A stretch of DNA of 64,000 nucleotides, from NCBI GenBank assembly GCA_049322755.1, contig JBMOQX010000073.1:1-64000 (forward strand). The letters run 5' to 3'. The position numbers and the translations under genes are program-made. Positions 34,432-43,284 of this stretch are shown here, in pieces (the first letter of the stretch is position 1; every line of letters begins with the position of its first letter). Source of the DNA: DATIUV01 sp049322755 (GTDB lineage Bacteria > Pseudomonadota > Gammaproteobacteria > Burkholderiales > UBA6910). The notes beneath the pieces were generated by a model. The model did not search any database and was not told the origin of the DNA. It saw only the letters and a program-made list of their open reading frames with translations.

Positions 34432-35642
34432 GGCGCGGCTCCGGATACCGCGCCGGGCTGCGGGAACTCCAGCCGCACGCGGGTGCCCTCACCGACGCGC
34501 TGCTCGACGTGCAGCTCGCCACCCAGCCGCTGCGCCCGCTCGCGCATGATGTTCAGGCCGAACTGCATGCCGATGCGCTGCTCGGCGCTGGCGCCGAGAC
34601 CGATGCCGTCATCCTCCACGCTGATGACGTAACGGTCCCCCGTCATATCCACCGTGACGCGGACGCTGCGCGCCCGCGAGTGCTTCGAAACGTTGGTGAG
34701 CGCCTCGGAAACGATGCGATAGACGTGCAGTTCCTGCTCCGGCGACAGGTGCGGTTCCGGCGCGCGGCTCACCAGGGAGGTATGGATCCCCGACTGCGCC
34801 GAGAATCCCGCCGCCAGATCCTGCAGCGCCGCCACCAGCCCGCGCGGGTCGATGCGGTCGCGGAAGTGGGTGAGCAGGTGCCGCAGGCGGCCATAGGCGG
34901 AATCCATCGCCTGCTCGACGTCGCCCAGGTACTTGCCGGCGAGCGGATCGTCGCCGTTGCGCACCGCCTCGGCCAGGAACGCAAGGCGCATCTTCATGTA
35001 CGCCAGCGTCTGCGCCAGCGAGTCGTGCACCTCGTTGGCCAGCATCTGGCGCTCGTTCATGAGCGTGATGCGCAGGTTTTCCTGGGCCAGCCGGGCGTTC
35101 TCCAGGGCCATGCCGAGGTGCTCGCTGATGGAGGAGAACAGCAGCGACACCTCTTCCGGGATCGGCCCGCCGGCGGGCAGGAACAGGTTGTAGACGCCCA
35201 TGACCCGGCCCCGGTGGCGCAGCGGAACCGCCACCACCTGCCGGTAGCGCTCGCCGAGGTAGCCCCGCGACGCGCCGTCGCGGCAGGCCTCGGCCGCGGG
35301 CTGCACCAGGATGGCGTCGCCGGCGGCGGCCAGGCCGCAGATGCCGCAGTTCAGCGGTACGCAGCGCTCCTGCTCCACCACCTCGGGCGGCAGACCGAGG
35401 GCGCCCACCAGGCGCAGGTGGCCGCCGTCGGGTGTTACCACCCGCACCGCGCCCGCTGCCGCCCCCGCAAGGCGGATCATGGTGCCCAGGAAACGCGCCA
35501 GCAGGTCCTCGACATTCACGTCGGTGCCGAGGCTGGCGGTGATCTCCGACAGCGCCCGCAGCGCCGGGATCTTGTAGGTTCCCCGGTCTTGGGGCCCTGG
35601 CTCGGCCGGTGAGCCGTGCGCAGGGCGGATCAGCGTGTTCAT
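34428..35642 (-). CDS. NarX/NreB-like soluble sensor kinase with GAF domain
   Basis: 404 residues. No transmembrane segment. GAF domain at about 40-185 carrying a cysteine group Cys94-x4-Cys99-x2-Cys102 and Cys120, then a HisKA_3 domain with His206 (LANEVHDSLAQTL) and HATPase boxes (EALTNVSKHSRARSV, VEDDGIGLG). Start at 35642 follows AGGAG. The cysteines could hold an Fe-S cluster or sense redox state or nitrosyl/oxygen; NarX also has a central cysteine cluster. A cytoplasmic redox sensor for the sulfur/respiration genes is plausible. Confidence 0.85.
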   Translation of the reverse strand: MNTLIRPAHGSPAEPGPQDRGTYKIPALRALSEITASLGTDVNVEDLLARFLGTMIRLAGAAAGAVRVVTPDGGHLRLVGALGLPPEVVEQERCVPLNCGICGLAAAGDAILVQPAAEACRDGASRGYLGERYRQVVAVPLRHRGRVMGVYNLFLPAGGPIPEEVSLLFSSISEHLGMALENARLAQENLRITLMNERQMLANEVHDSLAQTLAYMKMRLAFLAEAVRNGDDPLAGKYLGDVEQAMDSAYGRLRHLLTHFRDRIDPRGLVAALQDLAAGFSAQSGIHTSLVSRAPEPHLSPEQELHVYRIVSEALTNVSKHSRARSVRVTVDMTGDRYVISVEDDGIGLGASAEQRIGMQFGLNIMRERAQRLGGELHVEQRVGEGTRVRLEFPQPGAVSGAAP

Positions 35643-36147
35643 GGCTCTCCTGTCGCGCGCTGGCGAAGCGCCGCAGCGCATCCCCGCCCGACGGCCGCTG
35701 CCCGCGGCCGGTACGTTTCCGTGCGGTCCGATTCCGATCCGGCCATTCTAGCGCGCGCGCGGCCTGCCGGTCTCATCGCGAGCGGCTGCAGCTCGCTCCG
35801 GGAACGGTCGGACCGGCGCGGCGACGGAATGTGGCGCGTCGCCGCGGCATGCCGTCACGCAATGCCGAGGGCCCCGCGGCGGCCCATGCGCGGCGCACTC
35901 CCGCGTGTCCCGATGGCGGATCGGAGCGCTGGTCCACGTCACGATTGCCGGCCCGCGTCGGTCCGCCTTTGCACGAGGACGAAATCCGTGCGATTCCCTC
36001 TCGGCAGTCCCGTGGCGAACAGGTGTCGCCGTCGCGGCGCCGATGAGCCGCCTGGCGCACTGGTGCCACGCGGCTCGTTACCGTACTATAATCAACGACT
36101 TTTTCTGATTCCGGGGGCGCCCCGCGCACCCGCCGAGCGGTCGGTTC
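35643..36147. other. 505-bp gap between the NarX-like gene and hemA
   Basis: Divergent control region. No gene is supported. It holds a good -10 for hemA at 36087-36092 (listed separately). Open frames on both strands here have no family resemblance. Confidence 0.6.
36063..36092 (+). promoter_or_regulatory. Predicted sigma-70 promoter for hemA
   Basis: A perfect TATAAT at 36087-36092, in a GC-rich background, with GTGCCA at 36063-36068 as a weak -35 (4 of 6) at 18-bp spacing. It lies 55 nt before the hemA ATG. Confidence 0.55.
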
Positions 36148-37401
36148 ATGCAGCTATTCGCGGTCGGCGTCAACCACACCACCGCGCCCCTCGAGGTGCG
36201 CGAGAAAGTCTCGTTCCCGGCGGACGGGATGGAGGAGGTGCTGCGCGACCTGGTGGAGCATCACGCCGCGCGCGAGGCGGCGATCGTCTCCACCTGCAAC
36301 CGCACCGAGATCTACTGCAACGCCGAGGATCCGCGCGCCACCGTGGCGTGGCTGGCGGACTACCGCAAGCTGTCCAACGCCGACATCGAACCCTACATCT
36401 ACCAGCTGCCGCGCGAGAAGGCGGTGAAGCACGCGTTCCGCGTCGCCAGCGGGCTGGATTCGATGGTGCTGGGCGAGCCCCAGATTCTCGGTCAGCTCAA
36501 GCAGGCCGTGCGCTCGGCCGAGCACGCGGGCACGCTCGGCGTGCTGCTGCACAAGCTGTTCCAGCGCACGTTCCGGGTGGCGAAGGAAGTGCGCTCCAGC
36601 ACCGACATCGGCGCCAATTCGGTGTCGATGGCGGCGGCCTCGGTGCGCCTGGCGCTGCGCATCTTCCCCACCATCGCCGACCAGGCGGTGCTGTTCATCG
36701 GCGCGGGCGAGATGATCGATCTCTGCGCCGCCCACTTCGCCGCGCAGAAGCCGCGGCGCATGACGGTGGCCAACCGCACCGTGGAGCGCGCCGAAGTCCT
36801 GGCCACGCGCCTCGGCGGCCACGCCATCACGCTGAACGATCTCACCGACGAGCTGGCGCTGCACGACATCGTCGTCACCTGCACCGCGAGCCCGCTGCCG
36901 CTGCTGGGCAAGGGCCTGGTGGAACGCGCGCTGCGGCAGCGCAAACGCCGGCCGATCTTCATGGTGGACCTGGCGGTGCCGCGCGACGTGGAGCCGGAGG
37001 TGGGCGAGCTGGACGATGTGTTCCTCTACACGGTCGACGACCTGGCCGAGATCGTGCGCGACGGCCTCGACGCCCGCCAGGGCGCGGTGGCCCGGGCCGA
37101 GGCCATCATCGACACCAACGTGACCGGCTTCATGCAGTGGCTGGAGTCGCGCGAGATGGTGCCCACCATCCGGGCGCTGCGCGACCAGGCCGAGCGCAAC
37201 CGCCGGCACGAGGTGGAGCGGGCGCTGAAGGCGCTGGCCAAGGGCGAGGATCCGGCCCAGGTGATCGAGGCGCTGTCGCGCGGTCTCACCAACAAGCTGC
37301 TGCACGCGCCGAGCCACGCGCTGTCGCATGCGTCAGGGCTGGACAAGGACCAGCTGGCCGACCTGATCAACCGGCTCTACCACATCCACAACCAGCAGTG
37401 A
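36148..37401 (+). CDS. hemA: Glutamyl-tRNA reductase
   Basis: 417 residues. Reduces glutamyl-tRNA(Glu) to glutamate-1-semialdehyde, the first step of tetrapyrrole synthesis. Catalytic Cys50 in STCNRTEIYC, preceded by GVNHTTAPLEVREKVSF; LGEPQILGQLKQAV and the NADP domain (VLFIGAGEMIDL). Supplies tetrapyrrole for haem, sirohaem and possibly B12, all needed by neighbouring systems. Overlaps prfA by 4 nt. Confidence 0.96.
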   Translation: MQLFAVGVNHTTAPLEVREKVSFPADGMEEVLRDLVEHHAAREAAIVSTCNRTEIYCNAEDPRATVAWLADYRKLSNADIEPYIYQLPREKAVKHAFRVASGLDSMVLGEPQILGQLKQAVRSAEHAGTLGVLLHKLFQRTFRVAKEVRSSTDIGANSVSMAAASVRLALRIFPTIADQAVLFIGAGEMIDLCAAHFAAQKPRRMTVANRTVERAEVLATRLGGHAITLNDLTDELALHDIVVTCTASPLPLLGKGLVERALRQRKRRPIFMVDLAVPRDVEPEVGELDDVFLYTVDDLAEIVRDGLDARQGAVARAEAIIDTNVTGFMQWLESREMVPTIRALRDQAERNRRHEVERALKALAKGEDPAQVIEALSRGLTNKLLHAPSHALSHASGLDKDQLADLINRLYHIHNQQ

Positions 37402-38486
37402 AAGCGTCCCTGGTCGACAAGCTCGAGCGTCTCAAGGCTCGGCTCGGCGAGCTCGACCGCGTGCTCTCGGCCGAGGGTGCCACCGCCGACATGGACCAGT
37501 ACCGCAGGCTCACGCGGGAGCACGCCGAGGTGCAGCCGCTGGTGTCGCTCTACGAGCGCTACTGCCAGACCCAGCGCGACCTGCAGGCGGCGCTGGAGAT
37601 CGCCGACGACCCGGAGCTGAAGGAACTGGCGCAGGACGAACTGCGCGAAGGCAAGGAGCGGCTCGAAAGCCTGGAGCGCGAGCTCCAGAAGGAGCTGCTG
37701 CCCAAGGACCCCAACGACGAGCGCAACGTGTTCCTGGAAGTGCGCGCCGGCACCGGCGGCGACGAGTCGGCGCTGTTCGCCGGCGACCTGTTCCGCATGT
37801 ACTCGCGCTACGCCGAGCGCCGCGGCTGGAGAGTGGAGCTGGTCTCGGCGAGCGGCGGCGAGGTGGGCGGCTACAAGGAAGTGATCGCGCGCATCACCGG
37901 CCGCGGCGTCTACTCGCGGCTCAAGTTCGAGTCCGGCGGCCACCGGGTGCAGCGGGTGCCGGCCACCGAGGCGCAGGGCCGCATCCACACCTCGGCGGCG
38001 ACGGTGGCGATCCTGCCGGAAGCGGACGAGGTGGAGGACGTGGTGCTGAACCCGGCGGAGCTGCGCATCGACACGTTCCGCGCCTCCGGCGCCGGCGGGC
38101 AGCACGTGAACAAGACCGACTCGGCGGTGCGCGTCACGCACCTGCCCACCGGCATCGTGGTGGAGTGCCAGGACGACCGCTCGCAGCACAAGAACAAGGC
38201 CCAGGCGCTGGCGGTGCTGGCGGCACGCATCAAGGACCAGCAGCTGCGCGCGCAGCAGAGCAAGGAGGCGGCGACGCGCAAGCTGCTGGTAGGCAGCGGC
38301 GATCGCTCCGAGCGCATCCGCACCTACAACTTTCCCCAGGGCCGCGTCACCGACCACCGCATCAACCTGACGCTGTACAAGATCCAGCAGATCATGGACG
38401 GCGATCTGGACGAGCTGCTGGACGCGCTGGCCGTCGAACACCAGGCGGAGCTGCTGGAGTCGCTGGCGGCCGAGGCCGCCGCTTGA
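37398..38486 (+). CDS. prfA: Peptide chain release factor 1
   Basis: 362 residues, GTG start overlapping hemA. Recognises UAA/UAG stop codons. GGQ motif in GAGGQHVNKTDSAVR and the codon-recognition region with VQRVPATEAQGRIHTS. N-terminal coiled coil is complete. Its stop overlaps the prmC start. Confidence 0.96.
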   Translation: MKASLVDKLERLKARLGELDRVLSAEGATADMDQYRRLTREHAEVQPLVSLYERYCQTQRDLQAALEIADDPELKELAQDELREGKERLESLERELQKELLPKDPNDERNVFLEVRAGTGGDESALFAGDLFRMYSRYAERRGWRVELVSASGGEVGGYKEVIARITGRGVYSRLKFESGGHRVQRVPATEAQGRIHTSAATVAILPEADEVEDVVLNPAELRIDTFRASGAGGQHVNKTDSAVRVTHLPTGIVVECQDDRSQHKNKAQALAVLAARIKDQQLRAQQSKEAATRKLLVGSGDRSERIRTYNFPQGRVTDHRINLTLYKIQQIMDGDLDELLDALAVEHQAELLESLAAEAAA

Positions 38487-39343
38487 TCCTCACGGTCGAT
38501 CGCGCGCTGCGCGAGGCCGTGGCGCGCCTCGGCGCGGCCCTCGGGCTCGATTTCGAAGCGGCGTTTCTCGAAGCGCGCGTCCTGCTGGCGCACGCGGCGG
38601 GCTGGACGCCGGCGCGGCTGGTGGCCGCCGGCGGCGATCCCCTCGACGGGGATGTCCGGGCCGCCTTTGCGGCGCTGGTGGCGCGCCGGGCGGCGGGCGA
38701 GCCGGTGGCTTATGTCACCGGCCGGCGCGAATTCCACGGCCTGGAACTGGCGGTCACGCCGGCAGTGCTGATTCCGCGCCCGGAGACCGAGCAGTTGGTG
38801 GACGAGGCGCTGGAGCGGATTCCGGCCGACGGCGCGGCGCGGGCGGTCGATGCGGGCACCGGCAGCGGCGCCGTCGCGCTGGCGCTGGCGGCGGCGCGCG
38901 CGGGGGCGGTGGTGCTCGGTATCGACCGGTCCGCCGGCGCGTTGAACGTCGCCCGCGGGAACGCGCGGCGGCTCGGCATCTCCAACGTCCGGTGGTTGCG
39001 CGGCGACTGGCTGGACGCGCTGGCACCGGCGACCTGCGATCTGGTGGTTTCGAACCCCCCGTACGTTCCGGCCGGCGATCCCCATCTGGCGCAGGGCGAC
39101 CTGCGCTTCGAGCCGCCTGCGGCGCTGATCGGCGGCCCCGACGGACTGGACGCGATCCGGACCCTGGTGGCCGGGGCGGCGTCGGCACTGTCGCCGGGCG
39201 GGTGGCTGCTGTTCGAGCATGGCTTCGACCAGGGCGCCGCGTGCCGGGAACTGCTTGAAACAGCGGGATTCGGGGCCATCTTCACGGCACCGGACCTGGC
39301 GCGGCGGGAGCGGGTCAGCGGCGGCCGGCGGCCGTCCAGTTGA
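38483..39343 (+). CDS. prmC: Release factor glutamine methyltransferase
   Basis: 286 residues, TTG start overlapping prfA (TTGA). Methylates the Gln of the GGQ motif in release factors. SAM-binding VDAGTGSGAVALALA and catalytic NPPY at SNPPYVPAGD; N-terminal RREFHGLELAVTPAVLIPRPETEQL is typical. Confidence 0.95.
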   Translation: MILTVDRALREAVARLGAALGLDFEAAFLEARVLLAHAAGWTPARLVAAGGDPLDGDVRAAFAALVARRAAGEPVAYVTGRREFHGLELAVTPAVLIPRPETEQLVDEALERIPADGAARAVDAGTGSGAVALALAAARAGAVVLGIDRSAGALNVARGNARRLGISNVRWLRGDWLDALAPATCDLVVSNPPYVPAGDPHLAQGDLRFEPPAALIGGPDGLDAIRTLVAGAASALSPGGWLLFEHGFDQGAACRELLETAGFGAIFTAPDLARRERVSGGRRPSS

Positions 39344-39416
39344 GGCCCGCGGCGAAGGCCTTTATAATGTCGAGCAAATTTGTCGGGTATTGGTGCAATC
39401 GATTCGAGGAGCCGTC

Positions 39417-39734
39417 ATGAGCGTTCAGGACACGATCAAGCAGCAGGTCACGGGCCACAAGGTGGTGCTTTACATGAAGGGGACGCCGCAGTTTCCCCAG
39501 TGCGGTTTTTCCGCCAACGCGGTCGGCATCCTGCGCGCGTGCGGGGTCGAGAGCCCGTTCACGGTCAACGTGCTCGAGGATCCGGAAATCCGCCAGGGCA
39601 TCAAGGAATACGCCAACTGGCCCACGATTCCGCAGCTGTACGTGAACGGCGAGTTCGTCGGCGGCTCGGACATCCTGGCCGAGATGTACAAGAGCGGCGA
39701 GCTGCAGAAGCTGCTGAAAACCGTCACGGCCTGA
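39417..39734 (+). CDS. grxD: Monothiol glutaredoxin, Grx4 type
   Basis: 105 residues with the CGFS active site (Cys29), KGTPQFPQCGFS and WPTIPQLYVNGEFVGGSDI. Binds a [2Fe-2S] cluster with glutathione and takes part in iron-sulfur delivery. Start at 39417. Follows prmC in the order common in betaproteobacteria. Confidence 0.95.
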   Translation: MSVQDTIKQQVTGHKVVLYMKGTPQFPQCGFSANAVGILRACGVESPFTVNVLEDPEIRQGIKEYANWPTIPQLYVNGEFVGGSDILAEMYKSGELQKLLKTVTA

Positions 39735-39992
39735 ACTGAAGCGACGTCGGCGAGGGCCGGCTTTGCGCCGGTCGGAGCCGGACGTTCATCTTTGGACATG
39801 CGTCCTGCCGATAGGCCTGTTCCTGCCATTGGCGGTAGAGTCCAACCTGGCCAGCCCCTCGGCCGGCCATAATTCCGAGTCTTTCGCGCAATATGCGGGC
39901 GGTGTCCGCTCACCGAGCTCGCCCGCTTGCCCGACCGGTGATTGGGCGGCCGGATTGTAACCGCGCGCGCCGCGTGCTGAAATGATGGCCGG

Positions 39993-41816
39993 ATGGCACA
40001 TCACGGGGGCCGGCGAGGCATCGCGGCGGAATCGGATCCTATGCAGGGGAGCACCCGTACGGCAAGGCTGCAAGGAGCCAACCGCGCTGTCGTCAGGATC
40101 GCACGCCGGCTGCGCGACGCCATGGCGCTGCATCCCAGCCTGAGCGCGCGCTATCTTTTCGTCTCGCTGCTTGCGGCGCTCGTGCCCCTTGTGATCACGG
40201 TCATCCTGTACGACCGCTATGCGGCGGACCTGGTGGTCCGGCTTGCGGACCAGCGGCTTGAAAGCCGGCTTACCGCCGCCGGGAGCAGGCTCGCCGATTT
40301 CCTGAAGACCAAGACGTTCCAGCTCGAAACGCTTGCCGACTTTCCGGAACTGGCGCAGCTCGCCCACGGCGACCTGAACCGGCTCGATGGACGTCTGCTC
40401 AACCTGTTGCGCTACGAGGCCGACTCGCCGGACATCTACGGCGTGCTGTTCTTCGACGAAGTGGGGCGAGTCCTGGCGGCGCTGCCGGGCCACGGCGCGG
40501 CCGGATCGCCGCTCTGGGAAGAGGGCGAGTTCTCCGTCGGGATGCTGCCCCGCGTCGAGTTCCAGGGCGCGGAACTGATCGGGCCGCGACTGCCGAGCGA
40601 CGGGAGCCCCGGCTGGGTTCTGCTGCGCCGGCGGATCGGATCGGAGGCGGTGAGCGTCGCGCTCCAGGTGCGGCTCGCTTCGTTCACCGAACTGCTGACG
40701 GGGGTAGCTCTCGAAGTTTACCGCCCGGTCCTGCACACGCCCGGCGGGCGGCTTCTTTCCGAGGTCGGTATCGAACTGCGCCTGGAGGCTTCCCTGATAC
40801 CCGGTCCGGAGATTGCGCCGGGCTGGTTTCCCGCCATGCTGCGCGAAGCGCCCTCGCTACCCTCGCCCGGCGCCTCCGTGCGCTACGTGATGATCGGGCT
40901 TGCGGCTGCCTCCGCCGGCGTCCTGGTGTTGCTTTTCGTGCGGCTCGGGGCGCGCATGCGCCGCAGGATCGCGCCGCTGATGGCTGGCGCGGAGGCGGTC
41001 GCCCGTGGCGACCTCGCCCTCGACGTCTCGGTTGAAGGCAGGGACGAAATTGCCATGCTGGCACGGGCCCTGAACCGCATGAGCGCGCAGCTTAAGACAC
41101 TGATCCGGGCGCGGGTGGAAACCGAGAAGCGCGCGGTGCTGGGGGAGTTTTCGGCGAGCGTCGCGCACGAGGTGCGCAATCCCCTCGCCACCATCAAGAC
41201 CAGCGTACAGGCGCTCGGCGTGAAGGAAACCGAGCCTGCGCGGCGCGAACTGCTCAGCCTGATCGTTGAGGAGATCGAGCGCATCAACGGCGTGATCGAG
41301 AATCTGCTCAGCTTTGCGCGTCCCCGCGAGCCGGAGAGAAGCGTCGTCTCGGCGGCGGAGGTGCTGCGCCGCGTGGCGGCGCTTGCCGGATCCCTGGCCG
41401 AGGAGTCGCGCGTCGTGATTTCCCTGCTCGGCGAGCGTGACCTGCTGTTCTGCCTCGACGCCGGCCAAGTGCAGCAGATACTGATGAACCTGGTGCTGAA
41501 CGCATTGCAGGCGATGCCCGAGGGCGGGGTGCTGACGCTTCGCGCCTATCGGGACGGGCGAACGGGCTGCCTCGCGATATCCGATACGGGAACCGGGATT
41601 CGGCCGGAGCTCCTGGAGAAGGTGGCCGAACCTTTCTTCACCACCAAACCCGGCGGAACGGGCCTTGGACTTGCCATTTCGCGCCAGCTTGCCGAGATGA
41701 ACGGAGGCTCGATCGAGATCGCGAGCGCGCCAGGGGCGGGCACGACAGTGACCGTGCGCCTTCCGCTCGCGGGGGACACCGCCCATGCAAACCTCGCCGC
41801 TAGTGCTCATCATTGA
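39993..41816 (+). CDS. NtrB-like membrane sensor kinase
   Basis: Up to 607 residues; ATGs at 40041 and 40122 are equally possible because none has a clear ribosome binding site. Transmembrane segment LFVSLLAALVPLVITVILY, a periplasmic sensor region of about 230 residues, a second segment (YVMIGLAAASAGVLVLLFVRL), HAMP, H box (ASVAHEVRNPLATIKTSVQ), N box (NLVLNALQAMPEGG) and G boxes (ISDTGTGI, GGTGLGLAISRQLAEMNGG). The end overlaps the regulator gene by 32 nt. Likely senses the substrate or state relevant to the transport operon downstream. Confidence 0.88.
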   Translation: MAHHGGRRGIAAESDPMQGSTRTARLQGANRAVVRIARRLRDAMALHPSLSARYLFVSLLAALVPLVITVILYDRYAADLVVRLADQRLESRLTAAGSRLADFLKTKTFQLETLADFPELAQLAHGDLNRLDGRLLNLLRYEADSPDIYGVLFFDEVGRVLAALPGHGAAGSPLWEEGEFSVGMLPRVEFQGAELIGPRLPSDGSPGWVLLRRRIGSEAVSVALQVRLASFTELLTGVALEVYRPVLHTPGGRLLSEVGIELRLEASLIPGPEIAPGWFPAMLREAPSLPSPGASVRYVMIGLAAASAGVLVLLFVRLGARMRRRIAPLMAGAEAVARGDLALDVSVEGRDEIAMLARALNRMSAQLKTLIRARVETEKRAVLGEFSASVAHEVRNPLATIKTSVQALGVKETEPARRELLSLIVEEIERINGVIENLLSFARPREPERSVVSAAEVLRRVAALAGSLAEESRVVISLLGERDLLFCLDAGQVQQILMNLVLNALQAMPEGGVLTLRAYRDGRTGCLAISDTGTGIRPELLEKVAEPFFTTKPGGTGLGLAISRQLAEMNGGSIEIASAPGAGTTVTVRLPLAGDTAHANLAASAHH

Positions 41817-43134
41817 CGACGAGCGCAACCTCGTGCGCTCGCTCGAGCTCGCGCTCAAAGGAGCGGGGGTGGAAGCGCGCGGGGCGTTCGACGGCGCCAG
41901 CGGCCTGAAGCTCGCGGCTGAAATCGCCCCCGACGCGGTGCTCCTCGACCTGAAGCTGCCCGACGTCTCGGGCATCGAGGTGCTGGAGGCGCTCAAGAAG
42001 TCCCGGCCCGACTGCCCGGTGATCATGATCTCGGCGCACGGGGATACCCGGGCTGCGGTGCAGTCGGTGAAGGCCGGGGCGTCTGACTACCTCACCAAAC
42101 CCTTCGACCTCGACGAGCTGGTGCACCTCATCGACTCCACCTTGGAGCGCCAGCGCATTGCCGAGGAGGTGGCTTACCGGCGCACCCTCGGCGCGAATGA
42201 GGCGCTCATCGTCGGCGAGCATCCCGTCATGCAGGGGCTGCGCGAGCAGGTGGCGCGGGTCGCGGCGAGCGGCGCGCGCACCATCCTGCTGCTCGGCGCC
42301 TCCGGCACCGGCAAGGCGGTGGTGGCGCGCGCGATCCACCGGGAGAGCGAGCGCCGCGACGGACCGTTCGTGGAGGTGAACTGCGCCTCCCTGCCGGAGC
42401 ACATCCTGGAAGCCGAGCTGTTCGGCGCGGAGAAAGGCGCCTACACCGGCGCCTATCAGCGGCGCATCGGTCTGGTGGCGCTGGCGCACGGGGGAACGCT
42501 GTTCCTCGACGAGATCGGCGAGCTCGCGCCGCCGCTCCAGGCCAAGCTGCTCTCCTTTCTCGAGAGTCGGACCTACCGGCCGCTGGGGAGCGCGCGCGAG
42601 GCGAGCGCGGACGTTCGCGTGGTGGCCGCGACCAACCGCGACCTTTCCGCGGACGTGCACTCGGGCCGGTTCCGCGAAGACCTGTACTATCGTCTCAACG
42701 TCTTCCCCGTCGAGCTGCCTCCGCTAAAGGATCGGGGCGACGACGTATTCCTGCTCGCCTCCCATTTCACGGCGCGGTTCGCGCGCGCGGAGGGCTGCGA
42801 GCCGATCCGGCTCGGGGAGGCGGCGCGGGGGCTGTTCCGCACACACCCGTGGCCGGGGAACGTACGCGAACTGCGCAACCTCATCGAGCGGCTCACCATC
42901 CTCTACCCCGGCCAGACGATCGAGCCGGCGCATCTTCCCCCGGAGATGAAAGCCGACGGGTCGCTCCAGCCCGTGGCCCCGCGCGAGTTTCCCGACCGGC
43001 TGGCGGCGGCGGAGCGCGACCTGCTGGTCGAGGCGCTCGCCCGGAGCCGCGGCCATAAAGGGCTCGCCGCCCAGTTCCTTGGCATCTCCCGCCACGCCCT
43101 CAAACGCAGGCTCAAGCGCCTGAAGCTCGGCTGA
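41785..43134 (+). CDS. NtrC-family sigma-54 activator
   Basis: 449 residues. Receiver with Asp55 (VLLDLKLPD), AAA+ domain with LLGASGTGKAVVARAIHRES, sigma-54-contact loop GAYTGA (a known variant of GAFTGA) and GTLFLDEIGELAPPLQAKLL, then a Fis-type HTH (GHKGLAAQFLGISRHALKRRL). Directly before a predicted sigma-54 promoter and repeated TGAGCGG sites, so its target is probably the next operon. Confidence 0.92.
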   Translation: MQTSPLVLIIDDERNLVRSLELALKGAGVEARGAFDGASGLKLAAEIAPDAVLLDLKLPDVSGIEVLEALKKSRPDCPVIMISAHGDTRAAVQSVKAGASDYLTKPFDLDELVHLIDSTLERQRIAEEVAYRRTLGANEALIVGEHPVMQGLREQVARVAASGARTILLLGASGTGKAVVARAIHRESERRDGPFVEVNCASLPEHILEAELFGAEKGAYTGAYQRRIGLVALAHGGTLFLDEIGELAPPLQAKLLSFLESRTYRPLGSAREASADVRVVAATNRDLSADVHSGRFREDLYYRLNVFPVELPPLKDRGDDVFLLASHFTARFARAEGCEPIRLGEAARGLFRTHPWPGNVRELRNLIERLTILYPGQTIEPAHLPPEMKADGSLQPVAPREFPDRLAAAERDLLVEALARSRGHKGLAAQFLGISRHALKRRLKRLKLG

Positions 43135-43250
43135 GCGGAAAGCGCCCATGCGGCCGCTCCGTTTGAGCGGAAGCCGCTCATCAGATAACCGGTCCCCTGT
43201 CGCTGGATGCTTGCAACCGCCTGGCGGACAAGAGTTTATCGTCTGAGCGG
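43132..43250 (+). promoter_or_regulatory. Predicted enhancer sites for the NtrC-like activator
   Basis: TGAGCGG occurs at 43132-43138, 43164-43170 and 43244-43250. The middle copy forms a perfect palindrome with CCGCTCA at 43174-43180 (7-3-7). They lie before the sigma-54 promoter, as upstream activator sites do. Confidence 0.5.
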
Positions 43251-43254
43251 TAAC

Positions 43255-43269
43255 GGGAACGGTTGTTGC
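43255..43269 (+). promoter_or_regulatory. Predicted sigma-54 promoter
   Basis: GGGAACG-gttg-TTGC matches the consensus TGGCACG-N4-TTGC at 9 of 11 fixed positions with the required GG-N10-GC spacing. The start point would fall near 43281, only a few bases before the ATG at 43285, leaving almost no leader. Confidence 0.55.
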
Positions 43270-43284
43270 GTAATTGACAGAGCG

